In this document: positions 29,926 through 40,299 of the stretch, in pieces | Layout of the letters: the number at the start of each line of letters is the position of its first letter | How positions within the stretch are numbered: the stretch's first letter is position 1 | The notes under the pieces: generated by a model | Databases searched by the model: none | The model's input: the letters and a program-made list of their open reading frames with translations, nothing else | What the model was told of the DNA's origin: nothing | Source of the DNA: Candidatus Salinicoccus stercoripullorum | Lineage (GTDB): Bacteria > Bacillota > Bacilli > Staphylococcales > Salinicoccaceae | Reading direction: 5' to 3' | Assembly: GCA_019113295.1 (NCBI GenBank) | Contig: DXHR01000022.1 | Span: 1-41,113, forward strand | Length of the DNA: 41,113 nucleotides | Translations under genes and position numbers: made by a program

Positions 29926-31902
29926 ATGTACAACGTGCTGGATAAAAGAATGATATTCATACCATTTGGTATTGCAGCGTTCCACGTTCTCGTAATGAAC
30001 ATATTCATTACGGTCAATCATTTTAATACCGGCCTGTTATTCTTTGTTGTCAGCGTCATCCTTCTGACACTGCTGTTTTTGTATCTCTACCGTTCCCTCA
30101 AAGTGAGTGAAATCAAATTCAGGCAGATGGCCCTTGATGTGGCCGGCAGCAAGCAGTATGCCATCGACAACCTGCCGATGGGCCTCATTCTGCTCAATGA
30201 TGCGGAAGAAATCGAATGGATGAATGATTATATAAGCAGAGTGGTTCCGGCAGACAATGTGAATGAGCCGATCAACAAGCTGTTCCCGAACATCATGACA
30301 ACGCTGAAGGCGAACAACATCCAGATGACGGAATCATCCTTCAACGACCATCATTATAAAATCTACTGGGATGAAAATTATCAGGCGCTCCACCTTCTGG
30401 ACATTACCAGCCAGCGCAACAGGGAGCTTGAACTTGAGGACAAGAAACCGGTCATTGGCATTCTATTTCTCGACAACTATGATGATGTGACCCAGAATAT
30501 GAGCGAAGCGGTAAAAAGTGAACTCAACAACTCGATCACGAACACGATCAATGACTGGGCGAATCACCATCACATCTATATCCGCAGGTTCTCACAGGAC
30601 CGGTTCATCATTGTCCTGAACAGTAAAAGTCTGAGGGAAATAGAAGCCACGCGTTTCAACCTGCTCGATGAGGTGCGTGAACAGTCCCAGGAAATCGGTG
30701 CACAGATTACACTGAGCATCGGTATCGGGGAAGGCTCAAGCGACTATATCGAAGTCGGCGAACTTGCCCAGTCGAGTCTCGATCTTGCGCTCGGCCGCGG
30801 CGGGGACCAGGTCTCCGTCAAGGCGGTGAACGGCAATGCCCGTTTCTACGGCGGCAAGACGGATCCGATGGAAAAACGGACACGCGTCAAGGCCCGCGTC
30901 ATCTCCCACGCCCTGCGGGACATCCTGCTTGAGGGTGAGAACGTTCTGATCATGGGTCATAAGCACCCGGATATGGATGCGCTCGGTTCGGCAATCGGTG
31001 TGGCTAGAATCGCCACCATGAACGGCATCAAGGCCAACATCATACTGAATGATGAAGATATCGACGATACGCTCCAGCGCATGTTCAAAGAAGTCCAGGA
31101 ACGTGAGGAACTCATGGATCTCTTCGTCACGTCGGACGAGGCGTGGAATCTCATGAGCACCAAGACGACAGTGGTCGTCGTGGACACGCACAGGCCGAGG
31201 ATGGTGCTCGATGAAGTCATTCTGAACAAGGCGACGCGCAAAGTGATCATCGATCACCACAGGCGTGCCGATGACTTCATATCCAGCCCCCTGCTCGTCT
31301 ACATGGAGCCCTATGCTTCAAGCGCGAGCGAACTAGTGGCAGAACTGCTGGAATATCAGAATAAAGAGCAGAAGCTCTCCCGACTGGAAGCGACGATCAT
31401 GCTTACGGGGATCATCGTGGATACGCGCAACTACACACTCCGTACAGGCTCGAGAACATTTGATGCGGCAAGCTTCCTGAGAAGCAACGGTGCCGATCCG
31501 GTACTTGCCCAGACGTTCCTGAAAGACGATATCGATACGTATATCGCACGCAGCGACCTGATCAAATCTGCAGAAATCCATGACAACGGCATGGCGATCG
31601 TCAAGGCGGACCCATCCATGACCTACCATCCGGTAACAGTGGCCCAGGCCGCGGATCAGCTGCTCCAGATCGAAGGGGTCAAAGCCTCATTCGTCATGGC
31701 CATCAGGGAGGATGAATCCATCGGCATCTCCGCACGTTCGCTGGGTGAAATCAACGTCCAGATCGTCATGGAATCGCTGGGCGGCGGCGGCCACCTGTCG
31801 AATGCGGCAACACGTGTCACAGACAAGTCGATGGACGAATTGTACGATGAACTTTTAAGCGTAATAGATGAAGTACTTGATAATAGGAGTGAAGAGGAAT
31901 GA
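29926..31902 (+). CDS. gdpP: Cyclic-di-AMP phosphodiesterase GdpP
   Basis: GdpP hydrolyses the second messenger c-di-AMP to pApA, affecting osmotic balance, cell-wall stress and beta-lactam tolerance. The 658-residue product has two N-terminal membrane segments (about 10-55), a PAS domain and a degenerate GGDEF domain in which the motif reads SQDRF. The DHH/DHHA1 domain follows, with [21 protein letters not shown], the DHH motif [12 protein letters not shown], and the C-terminal [11 protein letters not shown]. The start is ambiguous among tandem ATG codons at 29920, 29923 and 29926; I took the last, 8 bases after AAGGAAG. It overlaps rplI by four bases. Confidence 0.95.
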   Translation: MYNVLDKRMIFIPFGIAAFHVLVMNIFITVNHFNTGLLFFVVSVILLTLLFLYLYRSLKVSEIKFRQMALDVAGSKQYAIDNLPMGLILLNDAEEIEWMNDYISRVVPADNVNEPINKLFPNIMTTLKANNIQMTESSFNDHHYKIYWDENYQALHLLDITSQRNRELELEDKKPVIGILFLDNYDDVTQNMSEAVKSELNNSITNTINDWANHHHIYIRRFSQDRFIIVLNSKSLREIEATRFNLLDEVREQSQEIGAQITLSIGIGEGSSDYIEVGELAQSSLDLALGRGGDQVSVKAVNGNARFYGGKTDPMEKRTRVKARVISHALRDILLEGENVLIMGHKHPDMDALGSAIGVARIATMNGIKANIILNDEDIDDTLQRMFKEVQEREELMDLFVTSDEAWNLMSTKTTVVVVDTHRPRMVLDEVILNKATRKVIIDHHRRADDFISSPLLVYMEPYASSASELVAELLEYQNKEQKLSRLEATIMLTGIIVDTRNYTLRTGSRTFDAASFLRSNGADPVLAQTFLKDDIDTYIARSDLIKSAEIHDNGMAIVKADPSMTYHPVTVAQAADQLLQIEGVKASFVMAIREDESIGISARSLGEINVQIVMESLGGGGHLSNAATRVTDKSMDELYDELLSVIDEVLDNRSEEE

Positions 31903-32345
31903 AAGTGATTTTTCTAAGTGACGTCAAGAACAAAGGACAAAGAGGCGATGTCAAGGAAGTGCCCAACGGGTATGCACAGAACTACCTGTTCAAAAACGGA
32001 CTTGCAGAAGAAGCAACACCGGGCAACCTGAAAAAGCTGAAGGAACAGCAGGACGTAGCCGCTGCTGCTGCCGAACAGAAACTTGTGGACGCCAAGCTGC
32101 TGAAAGATGAAATTGAACAGAAAGAAGTCGAAATCAAAACCAAATCAGGTGAAGACGGCAGGCTGTTCGGTTCCATCAGCTCCAAACAGATCGTAGAAGC
32201 ATATGAAAAACAGCACGGCATCAAGCTGGATAAAAGGAAAATCGATATGCCCCAGCCGCTGAAGAGCCTTGGCTACCACAAGCTGGAAGTCAAACTCCAT
32301 CAGGAAGTGACAGCGGTCATCAAGGTTCATGTCGTTGAACAATAG
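31899..32345 (+). CDS. rplI: 50S ribosomal protein bL9
   Basis: bL9 binds 23S rRNA and extends from the L1 stalk base; it helps keep the reading frame. The 148-residue product has the N-terminal globular domain ([36 protein letters not shown]), a long charged connecting helix (about 40-75) and the C-terminal domain with [12 protein letters not shown]. The ATG overlaps the gdpP stop (ATGA). The order yybS-gdpP-rplI-dnaC is conserved in Firmicutes. Confidence 0.97.
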   Translation: MKVIFLSDVKNKGQRGDVKEVPNGYAQNYLFKNGLAEEATPGNLKKLKEQQDVAAAAAEQKLVDAKLLKDEIEQKEVEIKTKSGEDGRLFGSISSKQIVEAYEKQHGIKLDKRKIDMPQPLKSLGYHKLEVKLHQEVTAVIKVHVVEQ

Positions 32346-32366
32346 ACTGTAAAGGAGGGATTGATT

Positions 32367-33755
32367 TTGGATATACATCAGCAGATGCCGCATAACATGG
32401 AAGCGGAGCAGTCTGTTCTCGGTGCCATACTGATCAATCCCGAGATCTTCATTTCCACGGCCGAAACACTGGATTCCGAAGATTTCTACCGAAGAGAACA
32501 TCAGAATATATACCGTGCGATGGGGATTCTGAGTGAAAACCATGAAAATATTGACGTAGTGACCCTGATCGATCAGCTGAAAAGCATGGAACAGCTCAAT
32601 ACAATCGGCGGGCCGCGCTACCTTGTTGAACTTTCCAACGTTGTGCCGACAAGCCGCAACGTTGGTTTCTATGTCAATATAGTTGCGAAATATTCGCTCA
32701 AACGGACACTGATCCAAACCGCCGAAGAGATTGCGAGCGAAGGGTTTTCCGATGAGACAGATGTCGAGGACCTGCTGACTGAAGCAGAGGGAAAGATCAT
32801 GTCCATCTCGGAGAGCCGCAGGAATGAAGGATTCAAATCAATGAAGTCTGTCGTGCACGAAGTCTACGAGCAGGTTGAGGCGCGTGCCGGCCAGACAACC
32901 AGCACAACAGGCATCCCGACAGGCTACCGTGATCTCGACTTCATGACTTCAGGCTTCAACCGCAATGATCTGATCATACTCGCCGCCCGCCCGTCCATGG
33001 GTAAGACAGCCTTCGCACTGAACATTGCAGGTCACGTGGGAACATCCGCAGACAGCTATACCGTCGCCATATTCTCCCTTGAGATGGGGGCGGATCAGCT
33101 CGTTTCCAGGATGATCTCGAGCCAGGGGATGATTGATGCGACCAAGCTGCGCCAGGGAAATCTCGGGCATGACGACTGGGACAACTTCACCACTGCCATC
33201 GGCAGTCTGGCAGACTCGAAAATCTTCATTGATGATACACCAGGCATCCGTGTGAACGACATCCGTTCGAAGTGCATGCGTCTAAAGCAGGAGCACGGCC
33301 TCGACATGGTCATCATCGACTATCTGCAGCTGATTCAGGGATCGAGCAATAAAAGCAGTGACAACCGTCAACAGGAAGTATCCGAAATATCCAGGATGCT
33401 CAAGGCGCTCGCACGGGAGATGGAATGCCCGGTGATTGCACTGAGCCAGCTTTCAAGAAGCGTGGAAACCAGGCAGGACAAGCGTCCGATGATGAGTGAC
33501 CTGCGTGAATCAGGCTCCATCGAGCAGGATGCGGATATCGTCGCCTTCCTCTACCGCGAAGACTATTATGTGCGCGGCGACGGGGAAGATGATGCCGAAG
33601 GGGCACAGAAAGAGCAGGATGAGATAGAAATCATCCTGGCAAAACACCGTAACGGTCCGACCGGCACGGTCAAACTGATATTCAACAAGTCCTACAGCAG
33701 CTTTTTCGACCAGGACAACAGAGATTACGGGGACGGGTACATCCCGCCAAACTAA
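32367..33755 (+). CDS. dnaC: Replicative DNA helicase DnaC (DnaB family)
   Basis: This hexameric helicase unwinds DNA at the replication fork. The gene is called dnaC in Bacillus and dnaB in many other bacteria. The 462-residue product has the N-terminal primase-binding domain (PHNMEAEQSVLGAIL), a linker, then the RecA-like motor with Walker A ARPSMGKTAF, SLEMGADQLVSRM, Walker B MVIIDYLQLI and the LSQLSRSVE segment with the Arg finger region. I chose TTG 32367 because AGGAGG is 8 bases upstream; an earlier TTG at 32361 is too close to it. No intein is present. Confidence 0.95.
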   Translation: MDIHQQMPHNMEAEQSVLGAILINPEIFISTAETLDSEDFYRREHQNIYRAMGILSENHENIDVVTLIDQLKSMEQLNTIGGPRYLVELSNVVPTSRNVGFYVNIVAKYSLKRTLIQTAEEIASEGFSDETDVEDLLTEAEGKIMSISESRRNEGFKSMKSVVHEVYEQVEARAGQTTSTTGIPTGYRDLDFMTSGFNRNDLIILAARPSMGKTAFALNIAGHVGTSADSYTVAIFSLEMGADQLVSRMISSQGMIDATKLRQGNLGHDDWDNFTTAIGSLADSKIFIDDTPGIRVNDIRSKCMRLKQEHGLDMVIIDYLQLIQGSSNKSSDNRQQEVSEISRMLKALAREMECPVIALSQLSRSVETRQDKRPMMSDLRESGSIEQDADIVAFLYREDYYVRGDGEDDAEGAQKEQDEIEIILAKHRNGPTGTVKLIFNKSYSSFFDQDNRDYGDGYIPPN

Positions 33756-33799
33756 TTTACGAATGTTTTTATATGATGCATATAAAAACGTTCGTATTT
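33755..33799. promoter_or_regulatory. Possible pair of PurR boxes upstream of purA
   Basis: Compared with the Bacillus PurBox AWWWCCGAACWWT, positions 33755-33767 match 10 of 13 on the plus strand, and 33787-33799 match 11 of 13 on the minus strand. The inverted pair has its CGAA centres 31 bp apart, close to the known arrangement, and ends just before the purA -35. It coincides with the arms of the dnaC terminator, so the symmetry may have that cause alone. Confidence 0.35.
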
Positions 33800-33804
33800 T
33801 TATT
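33759..33804 (+). terminator. Terminator after dnaC
   Basis: A 16-bp stem with one T-G pair is formed by 33759-33774 and 33780-33795, with a 5-base loop, followed by ATTTTTATT. It lies 3 bases after the dnaC stop. Confidence 0.85.
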
Positions 33805-33831
33805 GCAATTTTTCTCTCATATTGATAGAAT
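33803..33831 (+). promoter_or_regulatory. Promoter of purA
   Basis: TTGCAA (33803-33808), 17 bases, then TAGAAT (33826-33831), giving a start near 33838 and a short leader of about 33 bases before the ATG. Confidence 0.7.
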
Positions 33832-33870
33832 GGTTACGGTATTTCAAAGAAGAAATTGGGGGACAATCAA

Positions 33871-35157
33871 ATGTCTGGAACAGTAGTAGTCGGAACACAA
33901 TGGGGCGACGAAGGTAAAGGTAAGATCACTGATTTTTTGTCTGAAGATGCTGACATCATTGCACGCTTCTCCGGAGGCAATAACGCGGGACACACGATAC
34001 AGTTCGGCGGTGAGACTTACAAGCTGCATCTTGTACCGTCAGGAATTTTCTACGATGATAAGATATCCCTGATAGGAAACGGGGTTGTCATCGATCCGAT
34101 CTCTCTGATCAAGGAACTGGATGGTCTGATCGAACGCGGAATCTCCGTGGATAACCTGAGGATCTCAAACCGTGCGCAGGTCATCCTGCCCTATCACCTT
34201 CTTCAGGACGAGCTGGAAGAGGAAGCGCGCGGTGAAAATAAGATCGGCACGACAAAACGTGGCATAGGACCGAGCTATGTGGACAAAGTACAGCGGATCG
34301 GCATCCGCATGGCGGATCTTGTCGACGACGTAACATTCAGAAGACGCCTTGAGGAGAACCTCCGGATAAAGAACCATACGTTCGAAGCATTGTATAACCG
34401 TGACGGATTCACATTTGATGAAATATATGAACCATATAAAAAAGCGGCGGAGCGTCTGGCACCTTACGTTACAGATACGGCAAAAGTACTGGATGATGCA
34501 TTCCGGGAAAACGGCAAAGTCCTCTTTGAAGGTGCACAGGGTGTCATGCTCGACATCGACCACGGCACGTATCCATTCGTTACATCCAGCAACCCTGTTG
34601 CGGGCAATGTCACTGTAGGCTGTGGTGTGGGGCCGACATCTGTTAAGAACATCGTCGGTGTATGTAAAGCGTACACTTCAAGAGTCGGAGACGGACCGTT
34701 CCCGACGGAACTGTTCGACGACAGCGGGCACCATATCCGTGAAGTCGGCCGCGAATACGGCACGACGACAGGACGTCCGAGACGTGTGGGCTGGTTCGAC
34801 AGCGTAGTCATCCGCCATTCCAGGCGCGTGAGCGGCATTACAGACCTGTCACTGAACTCGATTGATGTACTGAGCGGCCTCGAGACTGTAAAAATCTGTA
34901 CCGCCTATGAAATCGACGGCAGGGAGATTACAGAATATCCTGCGACACTCGATGCACTGAAGCGTGCCAAGCCGATCTTCAAGGAGATGCCGGGCTGGCA
35001 GGAGGACATCACAGGCGTGAAACGCCTTGAAGACCTCCCTGAGAATGCGCGGAACTATCTCGAAGAGATCGAAAGGCTTTCCGGCGTGAAGATTTCGATC
35101 TTCTCTGTCGGACCCGACCGCAGCCAGACCAATCTGCTCAAAGATTTCTGGGCATGA
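33871..35157 (+). CDS. purA: Adenylosuccinate synthetase
   Basis: PurA joins IMP and aspartate using GTP, the first committed step to AMP. The 428-residue product has the N-terminal GTP and catalytic motif [30 protein letters not shown], the [20 protein letters not shown] segment, and the C-terminal base-binding motif [10 protein letters not shown] chose ATG 33871, which gives MSGTVVVG and has GGGGGA about 8 bases upstream. Own promoter and terminator make it a single-gene unit, possibly under PurR control. Length is normal. Confidence 0.97.
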   Translation: MSGTVVVGTQWGDEGKGKITDFLSEDADIIARFSGGNNAGHTIQFGGETYKLHLVPSGIFYDDKISLIGNGVVIDPISLIKELDGLIERGISVDNLRISNRAQVILPYHLLQDELEEEARGENKIGTTKRGIGPSYVDKVQRIGIRMADLVDDVTFRRRLEENLRIKNHTFEALYNRDGFTFDEIYEPYKKAAERLAPYVTDTAKVLDDAFRENGKVLFEGAQGVMLDIDHGTYPFVTSSNPVAGNVTVGCGVGPTSVKNIVGVCKAYTSRVGDGPFPTELFDDSGHHIREVGREYGTTTGRPRRVGWFDSVVIRHSRRVSGITDLSLNSIDVLSGLETVKICTAYEIDGREITEYPATLDALKRAKPIFKEMPGWQEDITGVKRLEDLPENARNYLEEIERLSGVKISIFSVGPDRSQTNLLKDFWA

Positions 35158-35159
35158 TA

Positions 35160-35200
35160 AAAGTTTGACCGGACATCATCTGTCCGGTCGGACTTTTTTT
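35160..35200 (+). terminator. Terminator after purA
   Basis: A 16-bp stem is formed by 35160-35175 and 35181-35196, with a GACCGGACA/TGTCCGGTC core and a 5-base loop, followed by a T-run. The stretch 35201-35289 after it shows no gene or clear signal. Confidence 0.85.
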
Positions 35201-35289
35201 GTTTTTACATTATCTTTACTCTGTGCAGCCTTGGGAGCCGGGGATCGGAAGACTTTCTACATTTAATTGGTCTATGCCCAAAATTCCAG

Positions 35290-35319
35290 TTGAAATTGAA
35301 ATTTATCTCATGGTATAAT
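35290..35319 (+). promoter_or_regulatory. Promoter of the tRNA-Glu/tRNA-Asp pair
   Basis: TTGAAA (35290-35295), 18 bases, then TATAAT (35314-35319). The predicted start is near 35326, about 24 bases before tRNA-Glu. Confidence 0.7.
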
Positions 35320-35349
35320 AACTTTTGTGTCAAAGAGAAATTTCAACAT

Positions 35350-35421
35350 GGCCCGTTGGTCAAGCGGTTAAGACACCGCCCTTTCACGGCGGTAACACGG
35401 GTTCGAGTCCCGTACGGGTCA
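35350..35421 (+). tRNA. trnE: tRNA-Glu (anticodon UUC)
   Basis: A 72-base cloverleaf: acceptor GGCCCGT pairs with ACGGGTC, the anticodon stem CCGCC/GGCGG encloses CTTTCAC with anticodon TTC, and the T-loop is GGGTTCGAGTCCC. CCA is not encoded. It is the first gene of a two-tRNA unit. Confidence 0.96.
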
Positions 35422-35445
35422 CTTTTCATTTTAATATATCAACAT

Positions 35446-35518
35446 GGTCCCGTGGTGTAGCGGTTAACATGCCTGCCTGTCACGCAGGAGATCGCGGGTT
35501 CAATTCCCGTCGGGACCG
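35446..35518 (+). tRNA. trnD: tRNA-Asp (anticodon GUC)
   Basis: Acceptor GGTCCCG pairs with CGGGACC, the anticodon stem CCTGC/GCAGG encloses CTGTCAC with anticodon GTC, and the T-loop is GGGTTCAATTCCC. CCA is not encoded. It lies 24 bases after tRNA-Glu and before a hairpin terminator. Confidence 0.96.
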
Positions 35519-35525
35519 TCCAGAG

Positions 35526-35558
35526 AGCCTCCAGCATACGAAAAGCTGGGGCTTTTTT
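35526..35558 (+). terminator. Terminator after the tRNA pair
   Basis: AGCCTCCAGC (35526-35535) pairs with GCTGGGGCT (35545-35553) with one bulged base, followed by a T-run. It separates the tRNAs from walRKHIJ. Confidence 0.75.
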
Positions 35559-35651
35559 GTTGTGCCGTCGTGGATAAAAATAGTAAAAAGTGATACATTT
35601 ATAATGGATAACTATGAAAAACGTGACTCCGAAGCAAAGTGAGGGAAAGAA

Positions 35652-36353
35652 ATGGCTAAAAAAATTGTTGTAGTGGACGACGAAAGACCCATTGCAGATA
35701 TACTGGAATTCAACCTTGAAAAAGAAGGATATGAAGTACACTGTGCCTATGACGGCAATGATGCACTGGAACTGATACTTGAGGTTGTGCCGGATATCGT
35801 ACTGCTCGATATCATGCTGCCGGGCATGGACGGCATGGAAGTATGCCGTGAAGTCCGCAAGAAGCATGAAATGCCAATCATCATGCTGACCGCCAAAGAT
35901 TCCGAAATCGACAAAGTGCTCGGCCTTGAACTCGGCGCGGACGATTATGTTACGAAACCCTTCTCCACACGTGAGCTGATTGCCCGCGTAAAGGCGAATC
36001 TGAGAAGGAACCAGGAGACCGCCCCCAAAGAGAAAGAAGTGGAGACCAACAATATACAGATCAAGGACATCACGATACTGCCGGATTCCTATGCGATCAA
36101 AAAGCACGGCAGGGATATTGAACTCACTCACCGTGAATTTGAGCTGTTCCATTATCTGGCGAAACATCTGTCACAGGTGATGACCCGGGAACATCTGCTT
36201 GAAACGGTGTGGGGATACGACTATTTCGGTGACGTCCGGACAGTCGATGTGACAGTCAGAAGGCTGAGGGAAAAGATAGAGGATGATCCGTCCCATCCTG
36301 AATACCTGATGACGCGCAGAGGTGTGGGTTATTATATCCAAGGCGATGAATAA
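35652..36353 (+). CDS. walR: Essential cell-wall response regulator WalR (YycF)
   Basis: WalR is an OmpR-type transcription factor that controls autolysins and cell-wall metabolism; it is essential in staphylococci and Bacillus. The 233-residue product has a receiver domain with phosphoacceptor Asp53 ([12 protein letters not shown]) and Lys in the YVTKPFS switch. A winged-helix DNA-binding domain follows (about 130-230, [27 protein letters not shown]). GAGGG lies before the ATG. A TATAAT at 35600-35605 with a weak -35 is a candidate promoter. It is the first gene of walRKHIJ. Confidence 0.97.
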   Translation: MAKKIVVVDDERPIADILEFNLEKEGYEVHCAYDGNDALELILEVVPDIVLLDIMLPGMDGMEVCREVRKKHEMPIIMLTAKDSEIDKVLGLELGADDYVTKPFSTRELIARVKANLRRNQETAPKEKEVETNNIQIKDITILPDSYAIKKHGRDIELTHREFELFHYLAKHLSQVMTREHLLETVWGYDYFGDVRTVDVTVRRLREKIEDDPSHPEYLMTRRGVGYYIQGDE

Positions 36354-36369
36354 AGGAGTTAACACGTAA

Positions 36370-38211
36370 ATGAAGCAGTTTTTCAGGAACCTTCAATCTC
36401 TCCATATAAAGCTTGTCATCATCTATGTCCTTCTCATCGTCATCGGTATGCAGATCATCGGCCTTTATTTCACGAATACGCTTGAGAAGGAACTGACAGG
36501 CAACTTCCAGGACAATATCGAAACACAGGTCAGCCTCATCGATACACGCATTAATGAACTGTATACGGAATATGGAGATGACCGTGAAGCGATGAGGGAG
36601 GAAATCCAGAAGCTTCTCTCCGATTACGGCAATCGCCCGGAGATCGAAGAAGTGCGTTATGTCAATTCAGATAACCTGCTCGTTGCAACGAGTAAAATAT
36701 CCAATGAATCCAACATCGGTTCAAGGATAAATGCCCCACTCACCGAGGATTCCATCTCAACGGGAACGCGGAACGACGAGATCTATGTAAACGTCGAACA
36801 GAACCATCAGCGCATTTGGCTTCTGAACCAGCCCGTTATCCAGGACAGCCAGATTCTCGGTGCTATTTATGTTTCCTCGAATATCGAAACTGTATATCAG
36901 CAGCTTGAAGCCATCAACAATACTTTCATCATCGCTACCCTGATATCACTCATCATTACGAGTATACTCGGTATTTTCATCGCGCGCACGATTACGCGGC
37001 CGATCACGGATATGAGAAACCAGGCGCTTCTGATGTCCGAAGGGGACTATACGTCGCGCGTTAAAATATACAGCAGTGACGAAATCGGTGAGCTGGCAGG
37101 CTCATTCAATATGCTTTCAAAACGTGTCCAGGAGGCACAGGCGAATACTGAGAGCGAAAAGAAGCGACTCGACTCCGTCATCACCCATATGTCAGACGGC
37201 ATCATCGCCACCGACAGGCGGGGCCGCATACGCGTAGTGAACGATATGGCGCTTGATATGATCAATATGCGCGGCGGGAACATATACGGGGAAAGTATGC
37301 TCGAACTGCTCGGACTCGATCAGGAGATGCACCTCGAGGACATTCAGGAGATGAATGAAAGCCAGCTGATGTTCCTTGAAAAAGATGATGAGGAGACGAC
37401 CATCCGCATCAACTTCTCGACGATTGTAAAGGATACGGGATTCATCAACGGCTATATCGCCGTGCTCCATGATGTTACGGACCAGGAACGGATCGACAAT
37501 GAGCGCAGGGAGTTCGTTGCGAATGTCTCCCATGAACTGCGCACTCCACTGACATCGATGCGGAGCTATCTCGAAGCGCTGCAGGAAGGGGCATGGCAGG
37601 ATGAGGAGCTGGCGCCGAAGTTCCTCGGCGTGACCCGTGAAGAGACCGACCGGATGATCCGGCTGGTCGAGGATCTTCTGCAGCTGTCCAGGATGGACAA
37701 CGAGGCAGAGGAACTGACGAAGGAAATCGTCGATTTCAATATGTTCTTAAATCGGATCATCGACCGTTTTGAAATGACACATAAAGATGATGTCGAGTTT
37801 GTCAGGAATATTCCCGACACGCCCATATTCACCGAAATCGCGATGGACAAGGTCGGTCAGGTGCTGGACAATGTCATTTCCAATGCAATCAAATATTCCA
37901 ACAGCGAGAACAAGAGAGTCGAATTCCATGTCAAACAGAACCGGCTCTACAACCGTATGACGGTACAGATCAAAGATAACGGACTCGGCATCCCCGGAAG
38001 CAAGGTGGACCGCATATTCGAACGGTTCTATCGAGTCGATAAAGGCCGTGCCCGCAAGATGGGCGGCACTGGCCTCGGCCTCGCCATCTCCAAAGAGATC
38101 ATCGAGGCGCATGACGGCAGGATCTGGGCGAACAGCCTAGAGAACGAAGGCACGACAATCTTCATCAATCTGCCCTGTGAAACGCTTGAGGAGGATGTCT
38201 GGGATGTTTAG
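36370..38211 (+). CDS. walK: Sensor histidine kinase WalK (YycG)
   Basis: WalK phosphorylates WalR in response to cell-wall state. The 613-residue product has a membrane segment (about 14-34), an extracellular PAS-like domain, a second membrane segment (about 182-205), HAMP (about 205-257), a cytoplasmic PAS and the kinase core with phospho-His388 ([12 protein letters not shown]), the N box NAIKYS, and G boxes DNGLGIPG and GGTGLGLAI. Residues matching the zinc site reported in S. aureus WalK PAS are His273, Asp276, His367 and Asp371, the last being Glu in S. aureus (from memory). Its end overlaps walH by 8 bases. Confidence 0.97.
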   Translation: MKQFFRNLQSLHIKLVIIYVLLIVIGMQIIGLYFTNTLEKELTGNFQDNIETQVSLIDTRINELYTEYGDDREAMREEIQKLLSDYGNRPEIEEVRYVNSDNLLVATSKISNESNIGSRINAPLTEDSISTGTRNDEIYVNVEQNHQRIWLLNQPVIQDSQILGAIYVSSNIETVYQQLEAINNTFIIATLISLIITSILGIFIARTITRPITDMRNQALLMSEGDYTSRVKIYSSDEIGELAGSFNMLSKRVQEAQANTESEKKRLDSVITHMSDGIIATDRRGRIRVVNDMALDMINMRGGNIYGESMLELLGLDQEMHLEDIQEMNESQLMFLEKDDEETTIRINFSTIVKDTGFINGYIAVLHDVTDQERIDNERREFVANVSHELRTPLTSMRSYLEALQEGAWQDEELAPKFLGVTREETDRMIRLVEDLLQLSRMDNEAEELTKEIVDFNMFLNRIIDRFEMTHKDDVEFVRNIPDTPIFTEIAMDKVGQVLDNVISNAIKYSNSENKRVEFHVKQNRLYNRMTVQIKDNGLGIPGSKVDRIFERFYRVDKGRARKMGGTGLGLAISKEIIEAHDGRIWANSLENEGTTIFINLPCETLEEDVWDV

Positions 38212-39517
38212 GGAAAGAGCCAAATCAGCGATCCTTTTCGTGCTGGTGATCACGAGCGCCATCCTCACCTACATGGTATGGAGCTACCAGCCCGAGTTCT
38301 CACAGGTCGACACATCCGTGGAATCCACCCCGAATATCGGCGGCGGCGAAACGGTAGCGTTCAAAAATGTCATGCGTGCCTATCAGCTTATCTGGGCAGA
38401 CGGCAGTGACGTGCAGGGCACAATCGAGGAAGATGTTGTCGTCGGCGTCAGGGAATTTCTCGAGGATACCGAAATACAGGACATAAACGTCTACAGCAAT
38501 ATGAATCGGCTCGATCCTGCTGTGAAAGAGGATGGTAAGGAGGAATTCCTCATCGTGGACTATCCGTCTGAAATGCCGGCAAAATCGCTATTCCAGGTGC
38601 TCGGATTTGAATATGACAGCGCCCTCCCCGACTACAGTTTTGATCGTATCATTGTGGATATGGCATCTGAAACTGTAACGTTTTTCATGCTGAACGAATC
38701 ATTGGATAAAGTCGCCGTGGCAAATACCGACATAGAGAGTGAGTATCTATTGTCCATCGTTGAAAAATATGAGGATTCATTCGAGGATTATACAGGCATC
38801 ATTACGAACCAGCAGACATCGAACAACAAGACGGCCATCTATGGCCCGAGTGACCCGGGTGAGGTAAACGTCGAAAATTTCCTTTCCACCCAGCACAGTG
38901 TGGATGTGGTGAATGACATCCTCTTCATGGATGATGAAATATCGACCACGCGCAATGAAGACGTCTATGTATATGAAGGCGAGAGCAATATTGCAACATA
39001 CAGCAGTGACACTTACAGCTATTCGTATACGAACCTGGATGAAACACTCTCTTCCGGCAGGAACCCGCATCAGACGATACAGCAGAGCTTCGATTTCCTC
39101 AATTCGCATACGGCTCTGGCCAAAGAACACATGTTGTTCGACTACGAAGAAGAATCGAATGAGTCCATTTACCGGTTTACCATGAACGGCTATGTCGTGT
39201 TCAGCGATGAAATGCAGAATATCATTTCAGTGAAGTACGGCAATAATGCGGTGTATGAATATGAACGGCCGCAGCTGCATATTGATGCGCACGTGCCCGG
39301 AGACCAGACGAAGGAACTGACCACACTGGAAAATGTCAGGTATCAGATTGCCCTGAATGAGGAGCTGGATCTTCAAAAAGTATCCAAGATCACCATCGGC
39401 TATAATATGGGCTTTGCAGAAAGCCAGACAGAACTGAATCTGTTGGAGTTCACACCTGAGTGGTATGTAAAGTATGACGGTGAATGGATGCATTTTGATG
39501 AAGGGAGTCTTTATTAG
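38204..39517 (+). CDS. walH: WalK regulator WalH (YycH)
   Basis: WalH is a membrane-anchored extracytoplasmic protein that works with WalI to modulate WalK. The 437-residue product has a short basic start (MFRERAKSA), one membrane segment ([17 protein letters not shown], about 9-25), and a large exported part with the YycH domain architecture of alternating beta and helix regions. I chose ATG 38204, inside the walK end, because GAGGAGG is 9 bases upstream; the earlier Met 38195 directly touches that site. It ends one base before walI. Confidence 0.93.
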   Translation: MFRERAKSAILFVLVITSAILTYMVWSYQPEFSQVDTSVESTPNIGGGETVAFKNVMRAYQLIWADGSDVQGTIEEDVVVGVREFLEDTEIQDINVYSNMNRLDPAVKEDGKEEFLIVDYPSEMPAKSLFQVLGFEYDSALPDYSFDRIIVDMASETVTFFMLNESLDKVAVANTDIESEYLLSIVEKYEDSFEDYTGIITNQQTSNNKTAIYGPSDPGEVNVENFLSTQHSVDVVNDILFMDDEISTTRNEDVYVYEGESNIATYSSDTYSYSYTNLDETLSSGRNPHQTIQQSFDFLNSHTALAKEHMLFDYEEESNESIYRFTMNGYVVFSDEMQNIISVKYGNNAVYEYERPQLHIDAHVPGDQTKELTTLENVRYQIALNEELDLQKVSKITIGYNMGFAESQTELNLLEFTPEWYVKYDGEWMHFDEGSLY

Positions 39518-40294
39518 ATGGATTGGAAGCTGACAAAATCCCTTTATATACTGGTGTTCCTCATCATCAATCTGGCACTTATTTTCATGTTCTACAACAA
39601 GCAGCAGGACAGCGTGAAAAAGATAGAGGATGCTCCGAGCGTCCTCGAAAAGACCGATATAGACGTATCGGGGTTGCCTGAGCATGAACCGATGAAACTC
39701 AATGTACTGACCGCAGAGACCGAGGATTTTGAAGATATAGAGGAAGCTGAAGCGTCCGATATAGAGTCGTCGGAAAACAGCAACAGCCTCACTGTTGAAT
39801 TCGAAGAAGGGGATGCCGCGCCGTGGATGGACCCAGAATCTCTTGAGCAATATAAGACGGAGAGTATTTACAGGGGCGGGGATTACGAGTATGATGAAAT
39901 GATGAGTAAAGAGAATCGGCGGATATTCAACCAGCATTTCGAAGGTCTGCCAATTTTTAATCATGAATCAGCAAGACTCATATTCCGCGGAGAAGGCCCC
40001 GAAGCGGAAGTATATGAACAGGCATATCTTAAGAATCTGAGGGAAAATTCATATTCCACCCCGGCTGCGGTCAGGAACCCCAAAGAGGGTGTCATCGATC
40101 TGTATCAGCGCGACAGGATTTCTGAGGAAGCCGTAGTTGAAAATGCGCGGCTTGGCTACTACGTCATTCTGAACGAAGGGGATCAGGTCATGCTGAGGCC
40201 AAAATGGGAATTCAGGATTTCCGACCAGGGCGTCGAGAAGACAATCTATATAGATGCCATCAGTGAAACAGAAGATATAATCGAAAGTGAGTGA
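39518..40294 (+). CDS. walI: WalK regulator WalI (YycI)
   Basis: WalI forms a complex with WalH and WalK at the membrane; in Bacillus it dampens, and in S. aureus it activates, WalK. The 258-residue product starts MDWKLTKSLYILVFLIINLALIFMF-like, with a single membrane anchor at about 8-26, then a linker rich in Glu, Asp and Ser (about 35-90) and the YycI beta-rich domain. The ATG follows the walH stop directly, with GGGAG upstream in walH. It is followed at once by walJ. Confidence 0.92.
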   Translation: MDWKLTKSLYILVFLIINLALIFMFYNKQQDSVKKIEDAPSVLEKTDIDVSGLPEHEPMKLNVLTAETEDFEDIEEAEASDIESSENSNSLTVEFEEGDAAPWMDPESLEQYKTESIYRGGDYEYDEMMSKENRRIFNQHFEGLPIFNHESARLIFRGEGPEAEVYEQAYLKNLRENSYSTPAAVRNPKEGVIDLYQRDRISEEAVVENARLGYYVILNEGDQVMLRPKWEFRISDQGVEKTIYIDAISETEDIIESE

Positions 40295-40299
40295 AAGCA

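Noticed and set aside
32361-33755. Intein or frameshift in dnaC
   Set aside because: The helicase motifs are contiguous and the length is normal.
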